The notes: generated by a model from the letters alone, not told the origin. 64,000 nt of DNA from Prunella strophiata (GCA_036583965.1 JAZBQD010000022.1:2972001-3036000); one strand, 5' to 3'; shown: positions 38,001 through 50,730, counted from the first letter of the stretch. Numbers and translations are program-made.

Positions 38001-39488
38001 ATTTTTCCTGCTGTCACCCTCGAGGAACCACAAAAAAATCTCAGGAGTGTGGCAGAAGGAAGACACCGAGGAATTTCTTTCCTCACAAACACCCAAAGCT
38101 CCTGGCCAAGGTGCTAATTAATCAGCCTCGTTATGCCATCAAAGCTAATTGCCTCAAAACACAACAAAGGCATCTCTGGGTGCCTTAACTGCGAGGGTTT
38201 GAGGAAGGGAAAGGGCCGTAAAAATAACAATAAACGGGTTTATGGCAAAGACTTCCACGGGGAAGGGTTGGTGCCTGTGCACGTCCAGAGGCCAGGAAAA
38301 CTCAGCTCAGGGTGGGAAAATCCTGGGAAGCTGAATTTTCCCATCCTGAGCAGAGGGACGTGCAGGGGGAACCCCCACAGCAGCACCACAAAGTTGGGGA
38401 TTGCAGGGGAAAAAAGCCAAATAATTCCCAGCTCCCACTCCGGATTGTGCAGGGTCTCACCCCTTTCTGAGCCCAATTCAAGGCCCTTAATGAGGTTAAT
38501 TAACACACAGAGCCGGTGCTTGTCCCGCAGCTGCGGGCACATCAGCCTGGCCATCAGTGCCGCAATTAGAGCAGCAGTTAATTGCTCTGCTTTTTCTTGA
38601 TCTTGCTGTTGTTTTTCTCTCTTCCAATAAACAGGATGCAGACCCCACAGACCCTGGGAAGTGAGCCCTGCTTGGAGTATTTTGAGGGTTATCAAAGCCT
38701 TGGTGTACCTGAGCCTCAGCTGAACTGCAGGGAAAGAGGAAATTACTGAATTTTGATGTAAAAAACTAACACTGCAACAGAAAAATAATAATAAGAAAAA
38801 AAAAAATCCCATTCTTTGATATTTCTAAACAAAAGGGTGGTCCCAGAGGTGAGCTCCAGCCCTGTCAGAGAGAGGAAAAGCAAATTGTGCATTTCTGAGA
38901 TTTTCCAGGGCTGTTCTGTGCTCCCTGAGCTTGTACCTTGTACGTTTATTTATCCACGGGTGACTTAATTAGATGTTCTTTTGTCTCCAGTGGCAGCCAG
39001 ATGAATCAGCACTCTCTGTACACATGCAAGGGCTCTGCTCAGGACCAGCTCCTCAGAAAATCACATTCCCAGCCTTCCAAAAAATCCCTGGCAGGGGAAG
39101 GGGGCTGTGTTTGCCCTGCCCCGAAACTCCCAGCGCTGTTTTCCCAACGTGGCTTTGATAACACAACCACAGAGGTGAAAAGCAAAGGCAACACTTTGAG
39201 GGGTAAAGAAACCTCCAGGAATGATGGATTCACTCAGGCACAAGTGGAGCTGCTCCTGCCTCTCCCTCTCTCCTGGGGGACTCAGCATAAATCACCTGGA
39301 GCTGGTGTTGCTCCACTGGTCAGGCACAGGAGACAAAAGCAGCTGATGGAAAGGATTTCTGGGATTAACTGGGTTTTTTTGGTTTTTTTTTTTTCCTGCC
39401 TCTGGTGGTTATCCCCAGTCCTGCACACCATCCCAAATCCCACGGGATTGTTCTCACCTTCCATCCAAGCCAGGTGTCCTCTGAGACT

Positions 39489-39627
39489 CACAGAATTCAC
39501 AGAATCCCCAGGTTGGAAGAGACCTTCAAGATCATTGAGCTCAACCCAGCCCAACACCTGAATTAAACCCTGGTGTGCCACATCCAGGCTTTGTTAAACA
39601 CACCCAGGGATGGTGACTGCACCACCA
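39489..39627 (-). mobile_element. CR1 fragment
   Basis: CACAGAATTCACAGAATCCC, AGGTTGGAAGAGACCTTCAA, GATCATTGAGCTCAACCCAG and GGATGGTGACTGCACCACC match a reverse CR1 tail of the same subfamily as at 33158. Confidence 0.83.
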
Positions 39628-40294
39628 TGGCTGATGGAGAGCTGAAGTCGTTTATCCAATGACTTTCCCCTTTTTAACAAACCCACACCAGCACCTGAAA
39701 TCTGGGCTTTGGTGGGGGCATCACCACCTTGCTCAGCCCAGCCCCAGCCAGCTCACAGCAAAGCCACCCACAGGAGCTGGGCAGCCTGGGCACATCTGAG
39801 TCCTGAGAGGTTTTGATCTGCCCCAAAACAGGAGCTGAGGGTGCTCCCACAGCCACTGGAGCAGCCACAGCTGTGGCAGTGCAGCTGCTGCAAAGGGACC
39901 CTGACTCATACTTTGATTTTTGCTGATTTTTTCCACCAGCAGAAGCAGTCCCTTGCTGTTTTCTACTCCAAACCCACTCAGTGATGTTCAAAGCAGCACT
40001 TTGAACCAAATTCTAAAGTTTTACACATTTTTTTTTTCCCCCCTCCCAGTGTCTGGCTTCATTTTCCATCAATGTTTTCATACAACACTGCCAACATCAC
40101 ATTGTGGAGCAAACACGTGGTGGTGTCAGCCAGATGTCTGCATTCCAGCACTTCCATCTGCAACCAGCAACTCCTCCTGCCTCGGGAAAAGCTCTGCCCA
40201 CCCTGCTGGGAAATGGGGAATGTGGGGAAAAAGGAGCAGGTGCTGGTGCCCAGGGTGATAATACAGGGATAAAAATGTTTCTAAAATCGTGGAA

Positions 40295-40810
40295 TGTTCA
40301 GGGGAGTTGGAAAGGAAGGATGGGCCTGGTAGGCCTCTGGGAAAATGTTGGGCTTTACTGGATCATGCAAAACTGCACCTGTATAATCATTTAATGACTG
40401 TGATAAATGATTGTTAATTGTGATGATTGTTTGGTAATTAGATATAATTAGTTGCTTAATCATAACAAGAATCATGAGGAACAATGTTTGGGGGGTTTGA
40501 TGGAAATTACAAGAATCCATACTTGGATGAAATCAATGCATACAATGGAACAATATAAGTTTAATAAACTTATATTATATATAAAACTTATATATAAACT
40601 TATTGTTCCATTGTATACAATGAACAATATAAGTTTAATAATTAATTATATAATGTAATAATAATAATAAGTTACAATAATAAGTTATATAATGATAAGG
40701 GTATAAAAACATGTTCATCCTGAACCCATGTCAGAGTCTAACACCCAGAGCTCTTCAATAAAGCACCTGGATATAAGAATTTAGTGATGATGTGTTTCTG
40801 AATGCTGACA
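40295..40810 (+). mobile_element. LTR-like element with an AT-rich foldback
   Basis: The segment begins TGTTCAGGGGAG. It has GGTATAAAAACATG followed by TTCAATAAAGCACC, a TATA box and poly(A) signal in LTR order, and ends TGCTGACA. The text resembles a songbird LTR I recall. No target duplication is visible, so the left edge is uncertain. Its middle (40540-40700) is an AT-rich inverted and direct repeat. Confidence 0.65.
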
Positions 40811-41086
40811 GGGGGAGGATGCAGGAGCAGGCTGGCTTCCCCTGGGGCAGGATTTTTCCCTGGCAGATGGGAGTGGGCTGCAGCATTCATTATTTGATTG
40901 CCACCTATTCCTGGCAGTCTCACAATCTCCTGTTCCTCCAGGGCCAGGAGCCCTTTGGGGTGGGTTGGATGTGTGAGTGGGAGGTTTTATGAGGTTTTAT
41001 CAGGTGCTTTATTTTTTTTTTTCCCTCAGCCCAGTGATTATGCAAGAGGAGGTGGAGTGTCCAGGCTGCAGCTTTTGGGGGGCTGG

Positions 41087-41420
41087 AGCTCTGTCCTGCA
41101 GGGCAGGGAGTGTGGGAATGGAGTGACCAAATTATCCTTTTTGTCTCCTTAAAAAGGAAAATAAATCCCAGAAGTTTCTCTCCTCAATTTGGTAAAAAGA
41201 CACCTCCAAGGACCTTGGGGACTTCACCTCAAACCAAGCTGCAGCTCTGTCCTGCAGGGTTGGAGGGCAGGGATTGTAAAAATGGGCCCCCTGTTAACAG
41301 AGTGACCAAATTATCCTTTGTCTCCTTAAAAAGGAAGAAAAAAGCCCAGAAGTTTCTCTCCTCAATTTGGTAAAAAGGCACCTCCTAAGGACCTGGGGAC
41401 TTCACCTCAAAGCTTAAGGA
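41087..41420. repeat. Imperfect tandem duplication of about 156-179 bp
   Basis: AGCTCTGTCCTGCAGGG recurs at 41087 and 41243, and AGTGACCAAATTATCCTTT at 41122 and 41301. The offset changes from 156 to 179 because the second copy has about 23 extra bases. It overlaps the start of the LTR-like element at 41121. Confidence 0.8.
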
Positions 41421-41655
41421 TAGCCAATTGGACAGAAGCCAAAAGGTCCTGCCTAAGCAATTCACTAGAAAAAGGAGAGAACAAAGGAAATAATTCCCTT
41501 TTGTGGGGTGTTTTTAGCAGGAGCAGGAGCCTCTTGCCCCTAGCTCAGGTTTTCTCTATAAAGAGCTTTGTTATTTTGCCTTTTATTAAAACTTTTCTGT
41601 TTCCTCAGAAACCATCCTGCTGATTTTGTGCCATTTGAGGTAGCTGAGCTATCTC
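41121..41655 (+). mobile_element. LTR-like element with a duplicated 5' part
   Basis: TTCTCTATAAAGAGC near 41553 and TTTTATTAAAACTTT near 41581 look like a TATA box and poly(A) region in LTR order. The first part (GTGACCAAATTATCC...) occurs twice, at 41123 and 41302. Ends are approximate because no target duplication was found. Confidence 0.55.
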
Positions 41656-43616
41656 AGGTGTGATTATTTCTCTGAGAGCTCATAAGACCTGGCTCAAGGA
41701 GAAAATAAATCACAGGGAGGGCTCTGCCACCCCCAGGCCACCCCTCTGGGGACCCTCCCCAGGGATGCAGGTGACAAACCACCCTGCTCCCATCTCCTCC
41801 TTCAAGCCCAGCGTGGAGCTCCTCCAAAAGCAGCTGGACTGAGGGTTGGGGAAGTCTCTCAGCACCTGTGTTTTCCATGAGGAAATGGAAAACCTGGCTG
41901 AATCTTGCTGAATTCCACTGAAACAGCCTTCCTCAACAGCCCCAGGAGTTAACCCATTCCCTAAAAAAAAAAGGGAATTACCCTGAAAGTGTGGATAAGT
42001 GTGGATACCACTCCAGCACAGGAGTGAATTCAGTAGAATGAGGCTTCCCAGCCCTGCTGCTGGGAATTGAGCATGGAAAAACCCACAACATCCTGGGAAC
42101 AGGAGCCAGAGCAAACTTCCCCCTCCACCTGCTGCTGCTTTTGCTTCCACAGCATGGGACAATTTGATTTATTGGAGCTTTTTTATTTCCCAGTGGTTTC
42201 CTCAGTGCTGTGTGAAGATGAAGTGTCTCATCACTGCCCTGCTCTCTGATCACATTTCCAGCTGCTCTGCTGGGCTGGTGACACGTTGGTGTTTGGGCCA
42301 GCCCTGATCCAAAGATAAAAACAAAAAGAGGGGAAAGAGGAAGGGATGGAGGTGCAAGTGTGATTGTTAACTCCAAAATCCCATTATCCTGCCTTTTCCT
42401 GGGAAATCAACACATGGAAACAGAAAAAAAAAATGTGTCTGGGGTGTCACTGGAGCCCATGTGTGATACCTGCATGCAGGCAGGAAATTTTGGGATTTCC
42501 AAAAAGCATCTGTGACCTTCCAGCTGTGCCTGTGAGGGGCTGCATGCCCAGAAGGAGGGGAGATGGATTTCCCAGAATTGGGATGGATTTCCCAGAATTG
42601 AAATAGATTTCCCAGAGCAGAAACCTTTGCTGCTCAAAGTGTCCACCCTAGGACACTCTAAGCAGGGCCAGCACAGGCTTGTAAAGGCTCCAGGAGTTTT
42701 ATTCCAGTTCATAAAAGAAAATTGGGATTTTTTTATCCCTCCACACAGCATGGCAGCACACACTAAAGCAGGGAAAAGCCCCTGGAACTCGAAGCTTGAA
42801 GGGTGCTCACAGAGAGGCTCAGGGGCTTCTGTCACCTGCCTAAAATGTGAAATGTAGGGCAAAAGCTCCCCAGAAACTCATGGAGCACTTTAGGATATAA
42901 AAAGCAAAGGGAGAACATGACCAGATGCTCTGTAAGAGACTCTGGGTTCCTCAGTGAACAACAGAGACACCAAATCATTAAACTTATTAGATACTGAAAG
43001 ACAACAGAGATTAATTTCAGCACTTAATTAGAATACCTCTCATCTCCCCCTTTCTTCCCTATTTTCATTCCCTTCCCTAGTTTGTCCACGTGTGTTTCCA
43101 GGGAGCATCCTTCAGGGAGGAGGGAGGTGTGAGATATGCCAATGTTTATTTTAACAGCTCCTTTTTTAGGGCTCTGCTGTGAACATGCTCCTCCTGTTGA
43201 ACGGGCTTGTTGCTATGGGATGAAGTGCTCTGAGTTCCTTGGGTTTGTGCTTTTCCTCCCTTCCACTTCCAGGCAGTTCCTGTTCCTCGTGCTAGGACAT
43301 TTTTGGGGGTGTCCCCATGGAGTCTCCTTCTTTCTGTCCTTTTGTCCATGAGAACTCCTGTTCTCATGAGTGCCCTTCATTAGGGAAGGAGGCAATTAAT
43401 GACCCACCACAGTCTGATGGAGTTTTGGCAGGTTGGGCAGGGCTTGGAGCACCCCTGGGCTTGGGAAATGTTTCTGGGGTGGAAGGAGATGAGATTTCAG
43501 GTTCTTTCCAACCCAAACCAATCCCAGGAATGCATGAACCCAAACCCAGCCCAAACCAGGACTTTGTGCAGTGCTCAAGGACTCCTGTGGGGCTCCAAGT
43601 GGGTGCTTGACCTGAG
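41656..43616. other. Intergenic, no gene seen
   Basis: Unique sequence with a small 20-bp triplet (TTTCCCAGAATTGGGATGGA-like, 42568-42615) and a CR1 fragment. Confidence 0.55.
43405..43540 (+). mobile_element. CR1 fragment (diverged)
   Basis: GTTTTGGCAGGTTGGGCAGG, GCTTGGAGCACCCCTGGG and TTCTTTCCAACCCAAACCA fit a forward CR1 3' end next to the ERVL-type LTR. Confidence 0.65.
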
Positions 43617-44217
43617 TGTCAGAACCCAGGACATTCCTCTGGCTGCCCTGGATGATCAGAGACCCTGGCACAAAAGTCAAAACCACCTGTGCCTTCGATT
43701 TTAGCCCATGGAAAAAAATTACCAGCTTTGTGTGAGGATTTACAAGCCACCAGAAGTTTAAATAGAGTGATACTTAATTTATCACAAGGTGAAAAAAGTA
43801 AAATTTTAGAGTTTTTTAAATGGGGGTTCAAGAGGCAAGATGGAGGAATCTGGGTGTGTCCTGTCCTTCTTCTTGTCCTCCATCTTCTGCTGTGATGGTG
43901 ACACTTGCTAATTGGTTTAGAGTAGAGACAGGCTGTCTAACATAGGTGACAGGTATTGGAAAATTATTGTAAATAAAGTACATGTAGTTCTTAATGTAAA
44001 AGGTTAACACCACCCAGAAGGCTCAAATTGTGCCTCAACTTAACCTACTAGACAGACCTCTGCAAGTCAAAAAAAAAACAAACTATAATAAATAATAAAT
44101 AATAAAAAATTAAAAAATAAAAAAAATTAAAAATAAATAAAAACCAACCTTGAAAAGCAAAACCAAAAACTCTCAACTTCTTCATTGCCGGAACTAAGAA
44201 AAAAGGACTTTCTAATA
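43617..44217 (+). mobile_element. ERVL-type LTR, probably solo
   Basis: The segment runs from TGTCAGAACCCAGGACATTC to GGACTTTCTAATA. Inner motifs (AGATGGAGGAATCTGGG, CTCCATCTTCTGCTGTGA, GTCTAACATAGGTGACAGG) match my memory of an abundant songbird ERVL LTR. An A-rich expansion at 44068-44150 surrounds the AATAAA region. No 5-bp duplication is visible at the ends. No coding sequence adjoins it. Confidence 0.72.
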
Positions 44218-44651
44218 TCTCAAAAGCCAAAAAAATCCACAAAAATACGAACAGCAGAGCACCCACAAAATTCCTGGTGGCAATCCCAGCATTCACACTC
44301 TATTTCTCGTTGAAATAAAGCACATTAGAGCATGGCTGTGCAGCTCTGGTGGCCCTTTTCCAGCAGCAGCCTCTGCATTTCAGCTCTCACACAGTCCATT
44401 AGACACCATCACCCCCAGGACAAATTTCCTGCTGACCCTTGCTGATTGCCCTGCCGCAGGTTTTCTCCCATCTGCTCAGGGCTGGTTTTACACCGAGGGC
44501 TGGAACATTTTCCAGCTCTTTATCCCGGCTTTGTTCCTGCCTGGGGCGGGGGCTCCCAGCCCTGCCTCCCTCCGGGGCCGGGCAGTGCTGAGCCCGTGGC
44601 TTTGTGAACGTTGTGGTGATGCAGTAATGAGGGATGGTAATTAAACGCTGA

Positions 44652-44698
<47 letters not shown>

Positions 44699-44857
44699 CC
44701 TCCTCCTGTATAAAAACCCCCTCTGGTTTATGGAGTTTTCTAAAGCAAGTGCTGTGGATGGAATCTGGGCACGGAGCCCTGCTGGGTTACAGAGTTCACC
44801 CTCCTCTGCTGCTGGAGCAGTGAGGGCTGTGCTGGGAATGCAGGAAATAGCTGCAAA
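44218..44857. other. Intergenic, no gene seen
   Basis: Contains the T43 run and a short CpG-containing stretch at 44524-44600. Nothing else was recognised. Confidence 0.5.
44656..44698. repeat. Uninterrupted run of 43 T
   Basis: A perfect homopolymer in the assembly. On the minus strand it would be a poly(A) run, but no recognisable retrocopy precedes it. Confidence 0.9.
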
Positions 44858-45330
44858 CACCTGTAAAACCACCCCAATACACACCAAATACCTGCAAAAC
44901 CATCCTGAGCACACCCCAAACACCTGCAAAGCCACCCCAAACACCTGCAAAGGCACCAAATACCTGCAAAGGCACCCTGAGCACACCCCAAACACCTGCA
45001 AAGCCACTCCAAACACACCTCAAACACACCAAATACCTGCAAAACCACCCCAAACACACCTCAAACACCTGCAAAACCACCCCAAACATACCTGCAAAAC
45101 CACCCCAAACACCTGCAAAATCACCCCAAACACACCTCAAACACCTGCAAAACCACCCCAAACACCTGCAAAGCCACCCCAAACACCTGCAAAACCACCC
45201 CAAACACCTGCAAAACCACCCCAAACACCTGCAAAGGCACCAAATACCTGCAAAACCACCCCAAACACCTGCAAAACCACCCCAAACACCTGCAAAACCA
45301 CCCCAAACACCTGCAAAGCCACCCCAAACA
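44858..45330. repeat. Minisatellite, 21-bp unit, about 22 copies
   Basis: The unit is AAACACCTGCAAAACCACCC plus one base, with insertions of ACACCTCA. It is a multiple of three and gives a threonine/proline-rich frame on plus and a WGGFAGV-like frame on minus. Confidence 0.93.
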
Positions 45331-48300
45331 ACCTGCACCTGGGCTGTGCCAGGGACTGGGGGATGCTCAGCAGGAATTTGGGATCCCTCTTGCCCAACAT
45401 CCTCTGTTTCCAGGGGCTGGTTTCCTTCCCAGGGATAAGAGATCCTAAAATCCCCAGAGGAGATCCAGCATTGTCAGGTGTCCAGTGAGGAGACAGGGGT
45501 GCACAAATGGCCTGGTGTCATCCTCAATCATCATCCTCACCACTCCCAGTCCTGTTTTCTCCATCCCCTGCAAATCCCAAATCCCTCTGGTCTCTGCTGC
45601 ACCTGTGGTCTGTGTTGATTTTCCAGGTGTTTCAGGGGAAGTGCCAGAAATGACAGGAAAGAAGAAATGTGGATGTCTGGAAGAGTTCCTCTGCTGCTGC
45701 CAGCCCTCAGGTGGGGTTTGCAAGAGGAAATTTTATTTGAGAGCACAAATATTTGTTTTCCAAGACTCTGGGCCTCACCTACCACCTTTTCTCCAGCAAA
45801 ACTCCTCCTGGATTGCAGGACTCACCCAACTCTCCCTTCTCAAAGCTCCCAGAGCCACCAGCCACTCTCCCCATGGCAGATCTGTCCTTTTCCCCCTCCA
45901 ATGTTTGCTGCCAGCTGATCCCAAGCTATTCCTTGCTCATGCTGTGGATTTTCCCTGCATTCTGCTCCCACAGCAGAGCACAGCTGCCTGTCTGCTCCTC
46001 CCAGCCAGGATCTCTGGCAAATTCCTGCCCAGCTGCTCATTTAAAACCCCAGCACAGCCCCAGAGCCTCCTCCTCACTGCAGAACTGCAATCAAACTTTA
46101 ATTGAGCTCCTCCTTCCAGAGGGGACCTCCCTGGGCTGGTGCCAGCCCCTGGGGTGACCCCTGGCAGGCACAGGGTGTGTGTTTTATTACAGAATGCCAG
46201 GGCCAATTTGGTGGCAAAGGGAGGCCGCGGGGAGGAAGAGCTCTAATGTTCATTCAGAGTGACAGGGCCCGGTGCAATGTGACTGGGAAATGCTAAATTG
46301 CCACAGATGGCAGATTTGTGTCTCCTCTCCCCAAGGCCTCTGGTGCTGGGAGGGTTTGGGGAAGGGCTCATGGTGCTGCTCTGCCTGCAGATGACTCTTT
46401 TTATGTAGCTCAGAAAGTGCCAAAATGTGATAAATGGGAGAATTGTCCTCGAGGTGAGGAGGTTCTCTAAAAGCTGGGTGGAAAAGGCAGAAGGAGGGTG
46501 AGGAAAAGCTCAGCCCTTGTCTGAGCTGAGGAGCAGCAGGGAACAAAGCTCTGGGGATGGCCCTGAGAGGTTCCATGGGGTGCTGCTCCCTGTCCCACAC
46601 CTGATCCTCAGGGTCCCTTCTCTGGGGACACCAAAGCCACAGAGCCATCAGTGACCACAGCTGCCTGCCCAGACTATTCCTTATGCAATCACTCCTCTTT
46701 TCCTTCCTTTTTTTTTGGGGGGGTTTGATTTGACAGATTTGCTTCAAAACCAGCGTGGGAATACAAATGACATGTTCAATCCAGATCAGCTCTGGCTTTA
46801 CAACATCCCAGAGAAGATAAGTGCTGTATTATCACAAGTGCTGGGAACAAAAGCCCGGCTCAGGCTGTGGCTCCTGAGGCTGTCACAGCTCTGCCACACC
46901 CCAAAACCACTTCTCCTGTGGTGGTTACACAATATATTCCTGACAGCCATGAATTTCCTCCTCCTGGGTCTGTTTTTCAGGAGGGAGAAGTGATTTGGGG
47001 TGAGCTAAACCCCTGCCCGTTCTGCTGCACCCTCCTTTATCCTCATGGATGTGATGGGATCGTGGCCATCCTTTCCAAAAGCCTTGGGAGCCACATTTGA
47101 GAGGTTTTCAGCACATCCCTTCATCCCTGTCCAGGCCAGCAGAACCACTGCTGCTCCCCTGCTCTGCAGATTTTAGGAACAGCTCACCCCTGGCCTTGTC
47201 AAGTGGTCACTCACCTCCCCAGATTTGTGGGCACCGTGGTAAATCTGCCCATGGACCCATCTGTGCTTCAAAGGAGACCCAATTTTCCTCCTGTGTTTGT
47301 AGCTGCACTCCTCCAGCTCCCAGTTGGTGTGATCCACTGAATCTAATCCATGCCCAGCTGGCTTTTATTTATTCCTGATGATCCTGAGGCTGCAAAGTGC
47401 TGGAACAGAAGGTCTCAGGACCTGTCAACAGGCAGGAGCACATCCAAGGTGAATTAATATAAAGAGGGATGTGTACATTTGTTTTCACAGTGCTGTAAAA
47501 GTGGAGTTATTAGGAAATCAGCCACTAATTGCCCTCTTAATGATTCTAACTCCTCTGCACTCATTCAGAGTCATCTCTATTGTATCAGGTATGAAAGGAG
47601 CAGCCTCATTGACATGGTTTATGACTTTATTAAAACCTGGGGTTTTATATAAATAACCAGCAGCTCCTCAGTTATATTTCCCCAGTGAAGGAAATGTGTG
47701 TGCTGGTGTGGGTCCAAGGCAATTTGTAAACACAAAGTATTAAAAGGCTCAACAATTCTAAAAAAGTTTTAATTGGAAACCCAACAAATTGCTTTGCAAG
47801 TTCTTAATGCTTCAATATGGAGCTCCCAGATAATGAGGAGCTAATTAAGGGGCCAGGATTCAGTTTTTTATGATAACTGTCTCCATATGGGCTCAGCACT
47901 CAGTGCTTGCAGAGCTAATGAAGGTCAGGGAAGGAACAGCAAAGGAAGAAAGGGGAGTTTTTAGCTCTCAGAGTTGTGATGATGCTAAACAACAGCCAGG
48001 GTTTCTGCCTGGCTTCTAGGCCAGGTGCTGAGTGAGCTTCATTTAATTCCTGGGACAGGCAGGGCTGCATTTCACAGCCCTGAGCTGCATTTCAAGGCTC
48101 AAAGCTGCATTTCACATGCCCATGAGCTGGGCAGGATCCCCTGGGATGGGCTGGGGGCTCCAGGGAAGGAGGATGGGTCAGAGCCCAGGCTAGGGCAGGA
48201 TCATGGCTTGGTGAAAGTGCAGGAATAGGGAGCAGATCCCACCAGGTGCCCCCTTCATCCCAAGGCAGGTGTGACCCAGCTGGTCCCTCAGACTCAGGAT

Positions 48301-49374
48301 GAAGGCAAAATTAAATCATGGAATGTTTGGGTTGGAAGGGACCTTTTAGATCATCCATCCCACCCCTGCCATGGCAGGGACACCTTCCACTGGCCCAGGG
48401 CTGCTCCAAGCCCTGTCCAGCCTGGCCTTGGACACATCCAGGGGCAGCCACAGCTTCTCTGGGCATCCCCAACTTCACAGGAAAAAAAAAAAAAGCCTCT
48501 CTAATATCTCATGTAAATCTCCCTTATTTCCATTGTAAGCCATTCCCCCTTGTCTTGTCCTTCATAAAAAATTCCCTTTCCATCAAATCTGTCCCAGCTA
48601 TGGAGCTGAGACTTGGCTGGTGGGGCTGGGAGCAGCTTGGGTTGTGCACCAAGCCCTCCCAAATGGGCTTCCCAAGGAACACCTTGGCAAATACTAACAG
48701 CACATAAACACACACAGAACCATGGTCAGATGTTCCTCTGAAGCAGCTCACTGACTCCCAGCACTAAATTTGGACCAACAAGCCTCGTGCATCAAATAAT
48801 GAAGTCATAGGCTATAGAAAGCAATCCTCTGGGATGTTCTTGTCTTTGAGTGGCTCATCCACTTCCAATCTGATCCATACCATTAAGTGTACGGCCATAT
48901 GGCATCCATTTATAGAATATTGCACTACAGGCAAATAGGACAAAGGTACACCCCTCAAAGCACTTCTCTCATCTCATTAACTTTGGGTACATGTTACACA
49001 GGAGCTGCTCCTGCTCTGGTGCCTTCAAGGACATTTTGTGCTCTGGAGCCTTTGTCTTAAATGAATTGCACTTGGAAAATTAGAATCTAAATGTAGCCGT
49101 GTCCTGAAGCAAACAGCATTATTTTGCCTTTCTGTAATTGATTTATTTTTGCAGATCGATGTTTTGAAGCAGGCGTGTTCTTTTGTCCTCAGCTCCTGTC
49201 TAGTGACCATGCTGACTGCAGGGAATCTGGCACAGGGTGGTGGTGGTGTGCCAGGGTAGGCTGGGCAGGTTTCAGTGGTGCCCTGCCATGTGCTGTGCTC
49301 TGCTTGAAACCTCCCCCCAAAACTGGACACATTGGCTGGGACAAACTCTGCCAAGACCTGCAGAGGTCGTGCTG
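45331..49374. other. Intergenic, candidate conserved noncoding sequence
   Basis: One CR1 fragment is present at 48314. The blocks 47460-47890 and 48770-49160 are unique, AT-balanced and repeat-free, with motifs such as GAGGAGCTAATTAAGGGG. No coding exon was recognised. Confidence 0.4.
48314..48575 (-). mobile_element. CR1 3'-end fragment (longest in the window)
   Basis: AATCATGGAATGTTTGGGTT, GGAAGGGACCTTTTAGATCA, CATGGCAGGGACACCTTCCA, GTCCAGCCTGGCCTTGGACA, then TCTCTAATATCTCATGTAAA and AAGCCATTCCCCCTTGTCTT: a reverse CR1 tail of about 260 bp. Confidence 0.9.
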
Positions 49375-49630
49375 TAAGGTGTGAGGTCCCATTTCCCTCT
49401 GGTGTGAGGTTTGGGGTCCCATTTCCCTCTGGTGTGAGGTTTGGGATCCCATCTCTCTCTCTCTCTGTGAGGTTTGGGGTCCCATTTCCTTCTGGTGTGA
49501 GGTTTGGAGTCCCATCTTTCTCTGGTGTGAGGTTTGGGATCCCATCTCTCTCTCTCTGTGAGGTTTGGGGTCCCATCTCTCTTTGCTGTGAATTTTGGGC
49601 TCCTCTCTCTCTGCTGTGAGATGTGGGGTC
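49375..49630 (-). repeat. Small 30-bp minisatellite array, opposed to the large array
   Basis: About 8 units containing GGTGTGAGGTTTGGGGTCCC and ATTTCCCTCT. The reverse complement is the unit of the large array at 50731-53460, with more divergence between copies and some TCTCTCTC expansions. Confidence 0.9.
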
Positions 49631-50730
49631 TTGGAGAGGAACCACCCCCTCATCAGAACATCTTCTAGGATGGAGGGCACAAAGCCTGGCTGCTGGGACA
49701 ATAAACCACACCAAAAAACAATCCAGCACAGGGTACAGCCAGGATTCCCACCCATTTTTCCACCCTAAAGCCCTTGAGGAGCCGGGCAGGAGCAGTTCCA
49801 GTGCAAAGCCCAGCCCTGGTGCCACCATCAGCCTCTGTCCCATTGATTGCAGCACCCCTGGATCCAGCTCTAGCCCTTACAATACCAGTGTGCTGCCCTT
49901 CAGTGAGTTTGCACTGAAGAAATGCATTAATTAAACAGAAATGACAGCAGGTGCCTTCCTGCTTTTTGGCTTTACAGATTTCTCCTGCACATCAAGGATC
50001 AATACTGCTGCTAATTACACCATGGGTCTCCAGCCCCCCTTTTTGAGCTTCTTGGAGGGAAAAACACTGCTAAACAGAGAAGTTCTCCACAAAGCTGGCA
50101 GTCCAGAGAGCTGGAATCACAGAGTGCAGCAGAGGAATGAGTCGTCAGAGAGCTGTCCCCATTCTGCATCCAGCCAAGGCTTCAGTGAGAGCAGCAGAGC
50201 TGACACAGGGCAGCCTCAGCCCCGTGGAACTGCCTGGAACATCTTCACAGGGAGGATTGCCTCAGTGCTTGTGGTTTAATCCAGCTCTAAGAAACCACAT
50301 TACACTGGTTTGTTTTTTCCCTTTTCCCTCCTCCTGCTGAAGAGCCCAGCAGGGAACTGCTGCAGAGGCTGAGAGGTTGGAATCTGGACGTGCAGCTTGC
50401 AGCAAACACCAATTGCTGATATTCAATTTCCTGACCTTGGTGATCCCTGCTCCTTCCCAGGGCCCTGAACCATCCATCTGCTGAGCCCAAAGGCTGAGCC
50501 TCACTGGGCCACTTGGCTGAAAAAAATGTCATTTCTGATGGTCCTAAACATGGCCAGTCTGTGGGGGAAAGACAAGGAAGGCTAATGCCACCCCAGTGAG
50601 CCCTTTGCAGGGACCATGCCCCAGCTGCCCTCGAGACCCAGCTCAGGATGGGTGGGGAAGGTGCTGTCCCTTCACCTGGAGCTGGCTGGAGTGAGAATTG
50701 CTCAAAATTGTTGTTCTGGGGGTGCAGGGG
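49631..50730. other. Spacer between the opposed 30-bp arrays
   Basis: About 1.1 kb of unique sequence separating the two arrays. No gene and no transposon terminus was recognised. Confidence 0.55.

Larger units (their letters stand above)
27581..40294. other. 12.7 kb intergenic, CR1 fragments only
   Basis: Six CR1 fragments and one ATT microsatellite are listed separately. Nothing in between shows a conserved coding frame with plausible splice sites; all frames are short and lack recognisable domains. Confidence 0.55.

Noticed and set aside
44656..44698. The T43 run as the tail of a processed pseudogene on the minus strand
   Set aside because: No recognisable gene copy, poly(A) signal or target duplication was found next to it.
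44730..45488. A 252-codon threonine/proline-rich frame
   Set aside because: It is the 21-bp array translated, with a low-complexity composition and no signal or splice support.
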